Below, piece by piece: positions 9,883 through 20,162 of a stretch of DNA of 64,000 nt. The stretch is from Acidobacteriaceae bacterium. GTDB taxonomy: Bacteria > Acidobacteriota > Terriglobia > Bryobacterales > Bryobacteraceae. A model generated the notes under the pieces. It did not search any database and was not told the origin of the DNA. It worked only from the letters and a program-made list of their open reading frames with translations. The stretch is from assembly GCA_019233755.1 (NCBI GenBank), contig JAFAMD010000068.1, forward strand, positions 1 through 64,000, given 5' to 3'. Position 1 is the stretch's first letter. Each line of letters begins with the position of its first letter. The position numbers and the translations under genes were made by a program.

Positions 9883-11067
9883 ATGGCTACTCAATCGACG
9901 CCGTATTGTGGGGACTCTTTGCCGCTCGGAGACTGGAATGTGTCCGATTCGGCAGCCGGCAAGCCGGAACGGAGCGCCGGCCAAGCCAAGATTCTGCTTG
10001 TCGAAGCTTCGGCTGCCAACCGGCGAAAGATGCGGAGCGCTCTGGGCGAGTTTGAATACGAGCTGATAGAAGCAGGCACGACCTCGGAGGCGGTTGCAGC
10101 GGTATCTCTAAACGCCGTGGACCTGGTCCTTATTGATCTGCTTGCTCCGGAGATGGGTGCAACCGAGTTCTGCCGCATGCTGAAGAGGGCACCCGCCACG
10201 CAATTCCTGCCGGTGTTCGTGGTGGCCGGTTTCGATGACATCGAAGCCGAAGTACGTGCAATCGAGGCGGGAGCCGATGAATTCCTGATTGCGCCCCTGC
10301 GCCCCAAGGCATTCCGCGCGCGGGTGCAGGCAAGCTTGCGCTACAAGGCAATGATCGATTCGCTGGATGATTCCGAGACGGTGCTGTTTTCGCTGGCGCA
10401 GTCTGTAGAAGAACGGGATCCGACCCTCGGCCAACACTGCCAGAGGCTCTCGCTGATGGCCGCGGCCATGGGAATCGCGCTCAATCTGCCGCCGCAGGAT
10501 ATCGCCACACTGCAGCGCGGCGGATATCTCCACGATATCGGCAAAGTCGCCATCCCCGACAGCGTTCTTTTCAAACCCGGCCCGCTCAACGAAGAAGAGT
10601 GGGCAATCATGAAGAGCCATACGGAGAAAGGTGAGCGGATCTGCAGTCACATGCGCACCTTGACCGATATTCTTCCGATCATCCGTCATCACCATGAGCG
10701 TTGGGACGGCTCCGGATACCCGGACGGTCTGAAGGGAGAAGAAATTCCGCTGCTGGCACGCATCCTGCAGATGGCAGATGTCTACGATGCGCTTACAACG
10801 GCCCGGTGCTACAAACGTGCGCTCCTGCCGGAGGAGGCCATCGAGGTTATGAGCGATGAGGCGAAGAGAGGCTGGCGCGATCCGAATATGGTGGAATTGT
10901 TCATCGATATTCTGCCGATGTTCCGAACGCAGGCGCCGGCCGATTTTTCCCGTCTCTCACTGAACGCGCTTGCCTCCTCGCTCGAGAAGTTCCGCAAGCA
11001 GCCGGCGCGAAGCTCCAGCAGAACATCGCTTTTCGAAAACCAGTTCCAGTTGGCGAACGGGTTGTAG
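9883..11067 (+). CDS. Response regulator with HD-GYP domain (RpfG-like cyclic-di-GMP phosphodiesterase)
   Basis: N-terminal receiver (KILLVEASAANRRKMRSAL...VDLVLIDLLAPEM) plus HDIGKVAIPD...HHERWDGSGYPDGLKGEEIPLLARILQMADVYDALTT. Confidence 0.93.
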   Translation: MATQSTPYCGDSLPLGDWNVSDSAAGKPERSAGQAKILLVEASAANRRKMRSALGEFEYELIEAGTTSEAVAAVSLNAVDLVLIDLLAPEMGATEFCRMLKRAPATQFLPVFVVAGFDDIEAEVRAIEAGADEFLIAPLRPKAFRARVQASLRYKAMIDSLDDSETVLFSLAQSVEERDPTLGQHCQRLSLMAAAMGIALNLPPQDIATLQRGGYLHDIGKVAIPDSVLFKPGPLNEEEWAIMKSHTEKGERICSHMRTLTDILPIIRHHHERWDGSGYPDGLKGEEIPLLARILQMADVYDALTTARCYKRALLPEEAIEVMSDEAKRGWRDPNMVELFIDILPMFRTQAPADFSRLSLNALASSLEKFRKQPARSSSRTSLFENQFQLANGL

Positions 11068-11093
11068 CACTACGTCCGCGGTACGCTGCTTGT

Positions 11094-11858
11094 TTGAATA
11101 GGCCTTGTTTGAATAAGCAAAGAAGCGTTACCCCGCGAAACGCCAGTGAATCCTCTAACCTTAAGATTCTTAATGAAACGATCATTCAGTGCTTTCGCTG
11201 TCCCCGGCTGGTCGCTTACCGCGAGGAGATCGGCCGTATCCGGCGGCGCGCGTATCTTGATCAGGAGTACTGGAGCCGCCCGGTACCGGGCTTTGGCGAC
11301 CCCGCCGCCCGGCTATTAATCATTGGCCTGGCTCCGGGCGCGCACGGGGCGAACCGTACTGGACGCATGTTCACCGGTGACCGCTCGGGTGAATTCCTGT
11401 ATCGCGCGCTATGGGAAGCCGGCTTTGCCAATCAGCCCAATAGTGAGTATGCCAATGACGACCTGCGCTTGACCGATGCCTACATCACGGCTCCCGTCAA
11501 ATGCGTACCGCCTGACAACAAGCCGGCGCGCGAGGAGATTCTGAACTGCCGCCCCTACCTCGTTCGCGAGCTCGAACTCCTCACGAACGTGACGTGCGTG
11601 GTCACGCTGGGCGGCATTGGCCTTAATGCCTATCTGTCGGTGTTGCAGGATGCCAGCCTCATCTCATCGCGGGCGCGCTTCCGCTTTGCCCATGGCGCAC
11701 GATTCCAGACCCATCCGGGCGGGCCGATGGTGCTTGCGTCCTACCATCCCAGCCAGCAGAATACTTCGACCGGGCGCCTGACGGCGGAAATGCTGCGCGA
11801 GATTTTCCTGGAGGCACGCGGCCTGGTCAGACGTGCCGGCGCGGAGACAAAGGAGTGA
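11094..11858 (+). CDS. Type-5 (UdgB-like) uracil-DNA glycosylase
   Basis: CFRCPRLVAYREEIG..., ARLLIIGLAPGAHGANRTGRMFTGDRSGEFLYRALWEAGFANQP, VTLGGIGLNAYL. Confidence 0.88.
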   Translation: MNRPCLNKQRSVTPRNASESSNLKILNETIIQCFRCPRLVAYREEIGRIRRRAYLDQEYWSRPVPGFGDPAARLLIIGLAPGAHGANRTGRMFTGDRSGEFLYRALWEAGFANQPNSEYANDDLRLTDAYITAPVKCVPPDNKPAREEILNCRPYLVRELELLTNVTCVVTLGGIGLNAYLSVLQDASLISSRARFRFAHGARFQTHPGGPMVLASYHPSQQNTSTGRLTAEMLREIFLEARGLVRRAGAETKE

Positions 11859-11859
11859 G

Positions 11860-12336
11860 CTAAACAGGCCGTGGCGGCTGTGGCGGAGGATAGCCCGCGC
11901 CCGAAGCTCCGGCGGATAAATGGGAAGGTGCAGCATACCCAACACCCCGGTTCTGCAGGAGCCGCCGCGTATCGTCATTTAGAAGAACCCACAGGCCGTA
12001 GACGCCTAATGCCGTACCCAGAGGGACGTGAAACAGGTGCAGCGCCGAAACAATGATCATCAGCAGCCAGGACCAGGATTTGTAGTTGAGCAGGCCCCAC
12101 CCGCCAATGATGGATGGGAGCGACAGCACCAGAAAAAACACGCCGATCGCGAACCCGGCTGCCGCCACAATCGGCGCCACCATGGCAGCGGCGTGCGGAT
12201 CGTCGCCGCCGCTGATCGAGGCCGCGATAACACCGCCAATGGTGCTGGTTACAACGAATATGACCAGGCCCAGCAATGCAACCATCGCGCCCATCGCGAT
12301 GTTGAGAACGCCAAGAATCTTGATATGTTCCCGCAT
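11860..12336 (-). CDS. Small multi-pass membrane protein
   Basis: 158 aa with several hydrophobic helices and a proline-rich tail. Confidence 0.7.
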   Translation of the reverse strand: MREHIKILGVLNIAMGAMVALLGLVIFVVTSTIGGVIAASISGGDDPHAAAMVAPIVAAAGFAIGVFFLVLSLPSIIGGWGLLNYKSWSWLLMIIVSALHLFHVPLGTALGVYGLWVLLNDDTRRLLQNRGVGYAAPSHLSAGASGAGYPPPQPPRPV

Positions 12337-12534
12337 CCGCTCCCTCCGCCGGCAGCACTCAGATCCACATGACGATGATTCTATCCACTTTGTTCCTTTT
12401 CAGGGCGTTGTAGCAACAACCGTAGGCCAAACTACTGTTGCAGCAAACGACAAGCGCTCGAATTGTGTAAATAGCAGAAAACACGATACACTGAGGGAAA
12501 GTTCGGGGCAGGCCTTGGGCGCCTGGCCCCCGTT

Positions 12535-14145
12535 TTGCTGCCCATGAACTTATTCGGTCTCCTCTTATTCGTGCAGCCGACGATCGGGTCGCGGATCATG
12601 ACTGGTCTGTTTGACGATACGTTCGCCGGTATATACCAGCTCTCTCCGTTCGACTGGGCACTGCTGATTCCGTACTTTGGCATCCTGTTCATCTTGTCGA
12701 TCTATGGCGTACACCGCTTCGAGACAGTCTGGCGTTACATGAAACATGGCCGGAAACTGCCGCAAACGCCATCCAAACGTTATGACAAGCTGCCGAAGGT
12801 AACCATTCAGCTTCCGCTCTATAACGAACGCTTTGTCGTGGAACGGCTCCTGGAGGAAACCAGCAAGATCGAATACCCTCGCGAGCTCTTGCAGATCCAG
12901 GTGCTCGATGACTCCACGGACGAAACCCATCCCTACACCGAGCGGTTGTGCAATGAATATCGCGCCGCGGGTCTTCCCATTGAATATCGCCACCGTACGA
13001 ACCGTCACGGCTTCAAAGCCGGCGCCCTGCAGGAGGGGCTCGAGACCGCTACGGGTGAATTGATCGCTATTTTCGATGCGGACTTTGTTCCGCCCCGTGA
13101 TTTCCTTGAGAGAACGGTCCACTTCTTCGCCGATCCCGAAGTGGGCGTGGTGCAGACCCGCTGGAGCTATCTGAACAAGGAGTACAGCATCCTTACACAG
13201 GTGGAAGCGATGCTGCTGGACGGTCACTTCGTCCTGGAGCACGGCGCGCGCTGCGGGTCGGGTCTGTTCTTTAATTTCAATGGGACTGCCGGCGTTTTGC
13301 GGCGGAAGATGATCGACGATGCCGGCGGCTGGCAGCACGAGACCCTGACAGAGGATTCCGACCTGAGCTACCGCGCTCAACTGAACGGCTGGCGCTTCGT
13401 CTATATCCCTGGACTCGAGTGCCCCTCCGAACTACCCGTTGAGACGTATGGTTTCCAGGTGCAGCAGGCACGCTGGGCGAAGGGCCTGACGCAGGTGGCA
13501 AAGAAGTTGCTGCCGCGGATTTTCAAGGCGGACCTGCCGCTGCGGGTCAAGGTCGAAGCGTTCATGCATTTGACGCCGAACATCTCTTACCCCCTGATGA
13601 TCGTCGTCTCTATGCTGCTGCTGCCCGTGATGATCGTGCGCTTTTACATGGGCGTGTTCCAGATGTTCCTGATTGACCTGCCGCTGATTATCGCGTCTTT
13701 CTGGTCTATCTCGGCGTTCTATTTGTATGCGCAGCGCGAGCTTTACCCCAAGACCTGGTGGAAGTCGATCGCGTTCATGCCGATGCTTATGGCGGCTGGC
13801 GTGGCCCTGACCGTCAGCAACTCGAAAGGTGTAATGGAGGCCCTGTTCGGAATTCAGTCGGCCTTCGCGCGAACAGCCAAATACGCGGTGGGCACCCAAA
13901 AGGTGAAGATCCAGCCGACGGCATACCGCCGCCGCAGCGGGTGGCTGCCGTACATCGAACTGGCGATCGGTACCTACTTCATTGGAATGATCGATTTCGC
14001 CATTGAAACTTATAACTTCTTCGCCATTCCGTTCCTGCTTCTTTTCGTTTGCGGCTATTACTGGGCCGGCTTCTCCACCTTATACGAGGAATACCGGGGC
14101 AAGCTGGAGTGGCAGCGGGCAAAGAAACTGGCCGAGGCGCAGTAG
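12535..14145 (+). CDS. Processive family-2 glycosyltransferase (cellulose synthase-like); alternative start at 12598
   Basis: IFDADFVPPRDFLERT, TEDSDLSYRAQL, QQARWAKG (DxD, TED, QxxRW) plus C-terminal TM helices. Confidence 0.92.
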   Translation: MLPMNLFGLLLFVQPTIGSRIMTGLFDDTFAGIYQLSPFDWALLIPYFGILFILSIYGVHRFETVWRYMKHGRKLPQTPSKRYDKLPKVTIQLPLYNERFVVERLLEETSKIEYPRELLQIQVLDDSTDETHPYTERLCNEYRAAGLPIEYRHRTNRHGFKAGALQEGLETATGELIAIFDADFVPPRDFLERTVHFFADPEVGVVQTRWSYLNKEYSILTQVEAMLLDGHFVLEHGARCGSGLFFNFNGTAGVLRRKMIDDAGGWQHETLTEDSDLSYRAQLNGWRFVYIPGLECPSELPVETYGFQVQQARWAKGLTQVAKKLLPRIFKADLPLRVKVEAFMHLTPNISYPLMIVVSMLLLPVMIVRFYMGVFQMFLIDLPLIIASFWSISAFYLYAQRELYPKTWWKSIAFMPMLMAAGVALTVSNSKGVMEALFGIQSAFARTAKYAVGTQKVKIQPTAYRRRSGWLPYIELAIGTYFIGMIDFAIETYNFFAIPFLLLFVCGYYWAGFSTLYEEYRGKLEWQRAKKLAEAQ

Positions 14146-14293
14146 CCATCCTTCGCGAATAGCCAAAGGCTGCGCACTTCACGCGTCGACAACTCAAACA
14201 GCGTATTCCGTACCTGCGTAGCCCCAAATACTACAGAACCTAATCCCTTCGTCACCGGCTGCACTTCCCTCATAACTAGCCGAAGAGTGACAC

Positions 14294-15394
14294 ATGAGGC
14301 ATCTCAATACTTGGGCCTTATGTTCACTCAAAGTGACCCTTCCAGCCGGTCTGCTTCTGTTCGCCGCGGGCCCGCCTGCGTCACGCGCCGCCACCATCTA
14401 TTCCGTTCAAAGTCTTGCTGCACTGGGACCGGGTATTGCACAGCCGTCTGCTATCAACAGTTCCGGAACAGCGGTCGGCTATATGACAACGTCAAACGGC
14501 AGCTTGTCCGCGGTGACCTTCGCAAACGGACAAACAACCACTTTGGGTACGGATGCGATTGCTGTTGGCGTGAATGACTCGGGGCTGGTTGTGGGCGCCT
14601 CCTATCGCGGCATCGATCTGAGCGTAGCCGAATGGGCGAACGGAAAACTGACTACTCTCGATATTCCTGGCTACGCCACCAGCGTTAACAATGCGGGACA
14701 GGTTGCAGGCGGGTACATCACGCCGGCGCGCGAGTTACACGCCTTCGTGTGGAACCATGGCGTGCTGAACGATCTGGGTACGTTGGGAGGCGGATGGAGC
14801 TCCGCATATGGTGTGAATTCGTCCGGTCAGGTTACAGGTACCAGCCTGACGAACAGCTTCACCTTTGACGCCTTCTTCGACAATGGGAAAGGCATGTCCG
14901 ACTTGGGCACACTCGGTGGTAGAAACAGCTACGGTATGGCCATTAACAATTCGGGAATGGTGGTGGGAAATTCGCAGACCGGTTCCGGGCAGACCCACGG
15001 CTTCGCCTGGAACGGTTCTGGCATGACGGATTTGGGCACGTTAGGCGGTTCGCAAAGCTACGCCTTTGGCGTGAATAACACGAGTACCATCGTTGGCTCG
15101 TCCTTTATCACCGGCAATCAAGCCGAACACGGTTTCGTGTTTGCGAACGGCGTGATAACCGATCTGAACGCCTTGCTGCCGCTGGACTCGGGATGGGTGA
15201 TCGATGCTGCCTACGCCATCAACAATGCGGGCGACATCCTTGCCGAAGGAACGCTCCACGATCAACTCTACGCCGTGGAACTGGCTCCCGGCGCTCCCGG
15301 GGGCGGCGAAGTAGCGCCCGAACCTTCCACGCTGCTGTTCGCCGGACTAGGCCTGCTCGGACTTGGCGCATGGTCGCGCAGGTTCATTCGATAA
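14294..15394 (+). CDS. Exported HAF-repeat protein with PEP-CTERM sorting signal
   Basis: Repeats LGTLGG.xSxAyGVNxSGqVxGxS; C-terminus APEPSTLLFAGLGLLGLGAWSRRFIR. Confidence 0.9.
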   Translation: MRHLNTWALCSLKVTLPAGLLLFAAGPPASRAATIYSVQSLAALGPGIAQPSAINSSGTAVGYMTTSNGSLSAVTFANGQTTTLGTDAIAVGVNDSGLVVGASYRGIDLSVAEWANGKLTTLDIPGYATSVNNAGQVAGGYITPARELHAFVWNHGVLNDLGTLGGGWSSAYGVNSSGQVTGTSLTNSFTFDAFFDNGKGMSDLGTLGGRNSYGMAINNSGMVVGNSQTGSGQTHGFAWNGSGMTDLGTLGGSQSYAFGVNNTSTIVGSSFITGNQAEHGFVFANGVITDLNALLPLDSGWVIDAAYAINNAGDILAEGTLHDQLYAVELAPGAPGGGEVAPEPSTLLFAGLGLLGLGAWSRRFIR

Positions 15395-15577
15395 TCGTCG
15401 GTGCTGGCTAACCTAATAGGAATTTCTATGAAGTTCGAAAACTATACGATTACCTAGGGCAAGATCGAGCACAGGTACCGCTCTATCTCAATCGATTGAG
15501 CCGTTACGATCGATAACATTCCAGCCGCCGCTGTAGCTGCCAGTTTTCTCAGGACACCATCGCTATATCTTTAAGAC

Positions 15578-16957
15578 GTGGCGATTTCTACCGTTTCCGC
15601 TGAAAACTACTTAAGGGATGCATCCGGTTACTCGGGCGAAGCCGAGCAGGTTTTCGTCCCGGATACGACCGCCGAAGTCCGCGAGCTGGTACAAATCTGC
15701 TCGGCTAAAGGTATCCCGCTCACCATCTCAGGCGCGGGCACCGGCCTAACTGGCGCCCGCGTGCCGCACGGGGGATACATCGTCTCGCTGGAACGCTTTC
15801 GCAAGCTGGAAATCGAAGCGGGGCGCGCCCGCTGCGGAGCGGGAGTACTGCTAAGAGATCTGCAGGCCGCCGCCGGACGGTCGCGGCAGTTCTTCGGCCC
15901 AAATCCGACCGAAGATACCGCGTGCATCGGAGGGATTATCAGCACAAACGCAGGCGGCGCGCGCAGCTTCCATTACGGTTCGGTGCGACGTCATATCCTT
16001 GGTCTCGAAGTAACGTTCATGGACGGCCGGACGGTCTGGTTAAAACGCGGCGACCGCGTCGATTTCCCGATAACTCCTATTCGCCTGCCCGCGACTACCA
16101 AGAACTCTGCCGGCTATTACCTGCAACCGGACCTGGAATGGGTGGACCTGCTTGCCGGGAGCGAGGGAACCCTTGCAATCATCACGGAGGCCGAACTCCG
16201 TCTCCAGCCCGAGCCCGGCGCCATTCTAAGTGGCATCGTCTTCTTTTCGGCTGATGCCAATGCACTTGATGCCATCGAAGCCTGGCGGCCTCTTGACGAG
16301 TTACGGCTGCTCGAGTACATAGACGTAAATTCGCTTCGGCTCCTGCGTCCGCATTATCTCGAGATTCCTGACGCGGCGCAGGCGGCCCTCATGATCGAGC
16401 AGAACCTGCAATCGGAGGAAGACCCGGAGGTAGACGCCTGGACCCGGCGCCTATCGGAACACCGAGCCTTCGAGGAAGAGTCATGGTTCGGCTTCCGGGC
16501 AAGCGATCGCGAACGTTTTCGCACCTTCCGGCATACCTTGGCAGCCATGGTAACTGATATGGCGCGCCGCACCGGTTTCTCAAAATTCAGCACCGACCTT
16601 GCCGTGCCCGTTTCCCGGCATCGCGAACTGCATGCCTACTATAGACAGCGCTGTCAGGAGGTCTTTCCGGGTAAGTTCACTTTATTCGGCCATGCTGGCG
16701 ACGCGAATAATCACGTCAACCTCCTGCCTGCAACACGTCAGGAAGCCAATCGCTGCGAAGAACTTATGTACGAACTGGCGCAGCATGTAGTATCTCTGGA
16801 GGGCACGGTCGCAGCCGAGCACGGCATCGGGAAAACTAAGATTGAGCTACTGAAACTGATGTATTCCAGCGACGAGATCGAAGCAATGAAGGAAGTCAAG
16901 CGGCGGCTGGACCCCCATTGGCTGCTAGGCCGCGGCAATCTCTTCGCGCTCGCGTAA
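15578..16957 (+). CDS. FAD-linked oxidase (GlcD / D-lactate dehydrogenase-like)
   Basis: VPDTTAEVRELVQICSAKGIPLTISGAGTGLTGARVPHGGYIVSL..., FGHAGDANNHVNLLP, EHGIGKTK. GTG start. Confidence 0.92.
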   Translation: MAISTVSAENYLRDASGYSGEAEQVFVPDTTAEVRELVQICSAKGIPLTISGAGTGLTGARVPHGGYIVSLERFRKLEIEAGRARCGAGVLLRDLQAAAGRSRQFFGPNPTEDTACIGGIISTNAGGARSFHYGSVRRHILGLEVTFMDGRTVWLKRGDRVDFPITPIRLPATTKNSAGYYLQPDLEWVDLLAGSEGTLAIITEAELRLQPEPGAILSGIVFFSADANALDAIEAWRPLDELRLLEYIDVNSLRLLRPHYLEIPDAAQAALMIEQNLQSEEDPEVDAWTRRLSEHRAFEEESWFGFRASDRERFRTFRHTLAAMVTDMARRTGFSKFSTDLAVPVSRHRELHAYYRQRCQEVFPGKFTLFGHAGDANNHVNLLPATRQEANRCEELMYELAQHVVSLEGTVAAEHGIGKTKIELLKLMYSSDEIEAMKEVKRRLDPHWLLGRGNLFALA

Positions 16958-16985
16958 CCCAGGTGGCTCCCCATAAATCCAACGT

Positions 16986-17429
16986 ATGCGTGCACTCGTC
17001 CAACGTGTCTCAGAGGCGAACGTTACCGTAGAGGGGCAGGTAACCGGCCAGATAGGCCGCGGCCTGCTGGTCTTCCTCGGCGTTAAGTACGACGACACCC
17101 CCCGTTTTGCAGAGAAACTGGCCGATAAAGTAATTCGCCTCCGCATCTTCCCCGATGATGCCGGAAAAATGAATTGCAGCGTCGCTGAAGTCGGGGGCGA
17201 GCTGCTGGTTGTTTCTCAATTTACCCTTTACGGTGACACCAAAAAGGGAAACAGGCCGTCTTATTCAGAAGCAGCCAACCCGGAAGTCGCACAAAGGCTC
17301 TATGAACACTTTGTCTCGACTTGCCGTGCGAGCGGTCTTCGAGTCTCTACCGGAACTTTTCAGGCGCATATGGAGGTGCGCCTTACCAACGACGGACCGG
17401 TCACAATCTTGTGTTCCATCGAAGCTTAG
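16986..17429 (+). CDS. dtd: D-aminoacyl-tRNA deacylase
   Basis: [33 protein letters not shown]... [26 protein letters not shown]... [20 protein letters not shown]. Confidence 0.96.
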   Translation: MRALVQRVSEANVTVEGQVTGQIGRGLLVFLGVKYDDTPRFAEKLADKVIRLRIFPDDAGKMNCSVAEVGGELLVVSQFTLYGDTKKGNRPSYSEAANPEVAQRLYEHFVSTCRASGLRVSTGTFQAHMEVRLTNDGPVTILCSIEA

Positions 17430-17479
17430 TAAATAGTCCTGGGAAATTGAACCTTTGTTGTGTTACTAAGTAGAGGTAT

Positions 17480-17761
17480 ATGGCAAAAACATCTGCGGCA
17501 CCGAGCAGAGAAATTCTAGAAGCGGCTTTGCAGGGACTCGAGTCCCAACGTGAGCGGCTTGACGAGCAAATAGCCGAGGTTCGTGGACTGTTGGGAGGGC
17601 GGGCATCCAGACCTGCTAAAACTCACAGTGCGCCTGCGCCTGCCGCTGCAGCCGCTAGCGAAACCCCACGTAAGAAGCGGGCGTTAAGTCCGGAGGCTCG
17701 GAAGAGGATAGCCGCTGCGCAGAAAAAGCGCTGGGCTGCTTTCCGCAAGAGTCAGGAATAA
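17480..17761 (+). CDS. Small basic protein with KRW motif
   Basis: 93 aa; coiled-coil-like N-terminus and RALSPEARKRIAAAQKKRWAAFRKSQ tail. Confidence 0.75.
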   Translation: MAKTSAAPSREILEAALQGLESQRERLDEQIAEVRGLLGGRASRPAKTHSAPAPAAAAASETPRKKRALSPEARKRIAAAQKKRWAAFRKSQE

Positions 17762-18450
17762 GGGTTCCAGTCGAACCCTTTTACGATCTCGTGTAAATCT
17801 CCGTCCGCGATCAGGCTTCCGTTGCGAAGAAAGATCGCTCGATTGCTTAGCGCGGCAGCAAAATATATGTCGTGCGTTGCAATGATTTTAGGTTGCGACA
17901 ATCCCCGAAGCAGCGTTAGTAGCGCGCGCTGCCCGGGGGGGTCCAGGGACGTAGTAGGTTCATCCAGCAGCAGCAGTCGCGGTTCCATGACGAGCACGCC
18001 GGCCAATGCTACGCGTCTCTTTTCGCCGGCACTGAGATGATGGGGTGGGCGTCGTAACAGCCGTTCCTCGACGCCTACTCGAGTAAGTACGACGCGCGCC
18101 CGCCTCTCGGCTTCCTCCTCGCTCCACCCTAAATTCAGCGGACCAAACATGACGTCTTCCAAAACCGTCGGCATGAACAACTGCTGGTCGGCATCCTGAA
18201 ATACCAGACCTGCCTGGCGCCTGATTTCGGGCAAGTTTCGCTCTGTAACTTCCAGTCCCGCGACACGCACTAGGCCTTCCCCGCGTAGGATTCCATTTAC
18301 GTGAAGCAGGAGCGTTGTCTTTCCGGAGCCGTTCGGTCCGAGAATCGCCAGATTTTCACCCTCCTGCAGCAGAAAAGAGACGTTCGCGAGCGCCTGGTTT
18401 CCATCCGGGTGGCGATAGGTCAGAGTCTGAACCTCCAGGAGCGCTGTCAT
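17752..18450 (-). CDS. cbiO: Energy-coupling ABC transporter ATPase (CbiO/EcfA-like)
   Basis: Walker A GPNGSGKTTLL, LSAGEKRRVALAGVLVMEPRLLLLDEPTTSLDPPGQR; 4-nt overlap with cbiQ from the ATG at 18450. Confidence 0.9.
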   Translation of the reverse strand: MTALLEVQTLTYRHPDGNQALANVSFLLQEGENLAILGPNGSGKTTLLLHVNGILRGEGLVRVAGLEVTERNLPEIRRQAGLVFQDADQQLFMPTVLEDVMFGPLNLGWSEEEAERRARVVLTRVGVEERLLRRPPHHLSAGEKRRVALAGVLVMEPRLLLLDEPTTSLDPPGQRALLTLLRGLSQPKIIATHDIYFAAALSNRAIFLRNGSLIADGDLHEIVKGFDWNPYS

Positions 18451-19151
18451 ATGGAAATGAAATGAACAACCGTGGCGAGCAGTAACCCTGCGCTCAGGAT
18501 CGCTATATCCGACACCCGCAGCGGACGCCACTCGGCGCGCGATAGCGTTCCGCTAAATCCACGTCCGCACATAGCCTGATACACCATCGCTGCTTTCTCA
18601 TACGATCTCGAGAACAGCACGGCAATGATACCGGCCGATGCTTCCAGCGCCCGGCGGCCCGTGCTGCCGCCGCGCGCGGCAAAGGCTGTCTGCATCACTC
18701 GCGCTTCCGCCGCGAGGACAAACAGGTAGCGGTAGATTAGCTGCATTACCTCGACGAGAAAAGCGGGAACCCGGAAGAAACGGGCCGCTGCCACCAGGCG
18801 CGGGAAAGCGGTAGTAGAGATCACGATAGCTACCGTCAGCGCGGAAAGATAGCTCTTGGCGAGGATAGACCATGCCCTTTGCCCATCTCCGCTCAGGAAC
18901 ACGACCAACGAAAAGAAACCGACAAACGGCACAACCAGGAGCGCGCGTCGGAGCACCTGTATGACAGCCAGCCGTGCGGCGGCAGCGATCGCGGCAAGCA
19001 CGCACAGGCAGACCGCTAACTGCACTGCCGATGGCCGCGCGAGCAACGCAATAGACAGAATGAAGGCGATCAGCAGCACTAGCTTGACACGTGCGTCAAG
19101 CTGCTGAATAACTCCGTCCTGAGTGTTCCCTTCCCGAAAGATATAGCGCAA
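18447..19151 (-). CDS. cbiQ: Cobalt/nickel ECF transporter T component (CbiQ-like)
   Basis: LDARVKLVLLIAFILSIALLA..., YRYLFVLAAEARVMQTAFAARG, SYEKAAMVYQAMCGRGFSG. Confidence 0.9.
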   Translation of the reverse strand: MRYIFREGNTQDGVIQQLDARVKLVLLIAFILSIALLARPSAVQLAVCLCVLAAIAAAARLAVIQVLRRALLVVPFVGFFSLVVFLSGDGQRAWSILAKSYLSALTVAIVISTTAFPRLVAAARFFRVPAFLVEVMQLIYRYLFVLAAEARVMQTAFAARGGSTGRRALEASAGIIAVLFSRSYEKAAMVYQAMCGRGFSGTLSRAEWRPLRVSDIAILSAGLLLATVVHFISI

Positions 19152-19165
19152 GCGGGCCCCGGCGT

Positions 19166-20095
19166 TTACAAGTAAGATCGCCGCATGCGGCCCAGCAAGT
19201 GCCCGCCGAGAGCACAGACAACGTAGATAAGAAACAATCCAAGCAGCCCGGCTGCCGCCCGGCTGAACCAGGCGCCGCCCAGGCTGTTGATCTGGTAACC
19301 GCTGATAGGAGAGCGGAATGCCGGATGCTTACCAAAAGGCATTCCGAGCTTGTTTGCTACCTGCTCCAGACCATCCGGCAGAGTGGAGGCTACCAGAACC
19401 CCCGCCGCCGTGAGCACAACCGAAACACCAGCCAGAGCAGCAATTACTTTGCTCCAGGTTGCTCGTCCGGAGCGCACAACCTCCTCCCGCACAGCACTCG
19501 GGTTCAAACGCTCGATGGCCCGCAAGACTGAAACCGTTATGGCTCCTTCGAGGATCGCGTTGACCGCGAACAGTCCCAAAGATGCCTCCAGTAGCGCAAC
19601 CGGCATGCGGATTCCGGACAGCGCCAGCTCCGCCAGCGCCAGGATGCCGCTTGCCAGCACCGAACAGGTGCCTCCCAGAAACACGCCATACCACTTCCAT
19701 CTGGTACGAAACAAAGCAAGCGCGGGAAGGTATCCGCACAGGACCCCCATCAGGGCCATGTTGATAACATTGGCGCCAAGTGCAAGCACGCCGCCGTCCT
19801 GAAAAACGAGGGCCTGTATGACCAGGATCGCTGTGACTACTAATGCACCCGCCCAAGGACCCAACAGACACGCGAGTAACGTTCCGCCCACCAGGTGTCC
19901 GCTGGTGCCCATCCCGACCGGGAAATTAATCATCTGCGCGGCAAAAACGAAGGCGCCCATAACACCCAGTAACGGTAGTCGGTTACTATCGGTCGATTTC
20001 TGCGCCTTGCGCGACACCACCGCCACCGCCGGAACAGCGAGCGCGTCGAGGCTAGCCCATACCGGAGAGGAAAGAAAATTGTCCGGAATGTGCAT
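19166..20095 (-). CDS. cbiM: Cobalt/nickel ECF transporter CbiM fused to PDGLE (CbiN/NikN-like) domain
   Basis: MHIPDNFLSSPVW... MINFPVGMGTSGHLVGGTLLACLLGPWAGALVVTAILVIQALVFQDGGVLALGANVINMALMG; C-terminal STLPDGLEQVANKLG. Confidence 0.9.
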   Translation of the reverse strand: MHIPDNFLSSPVWASLDALAVPAVAVVSRKAQKSTDSNRLPLLGVMGAFVFAAQMINFPVGMGTSGHLVGGTLLACLLGPWAGALVVTAILVIQALVFQDGGVLALGANVINMALMGVLCGYLPALALFRTRWKWYGVFLGGTCSVLASGILALAELALSGIRMPVALLEASLGLFAVNAILEGAITVSVLRAIERLNPSAVREEVVRSGRATWSKVIAALAGVSVVLTAAGVLVASTLPDGLEQVANKLGMPFGKHPAFRSPISGYQINSLGGAWFSRAAAGLLGLFLIYVVCALGGHLLGRMRRSYL

Positions 20096-20162
20096 CGACC
20101 GTTATTCTCTCATCCGGCGGCCAGGAGGCGAAGATCGTGCCGGAAGGCGAAGATGGTAGAGA

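Noticed and set aside
12565-13380. 271-aa minus-strand ORF
   Set aside because: Antisense to the processive GT2 gene.
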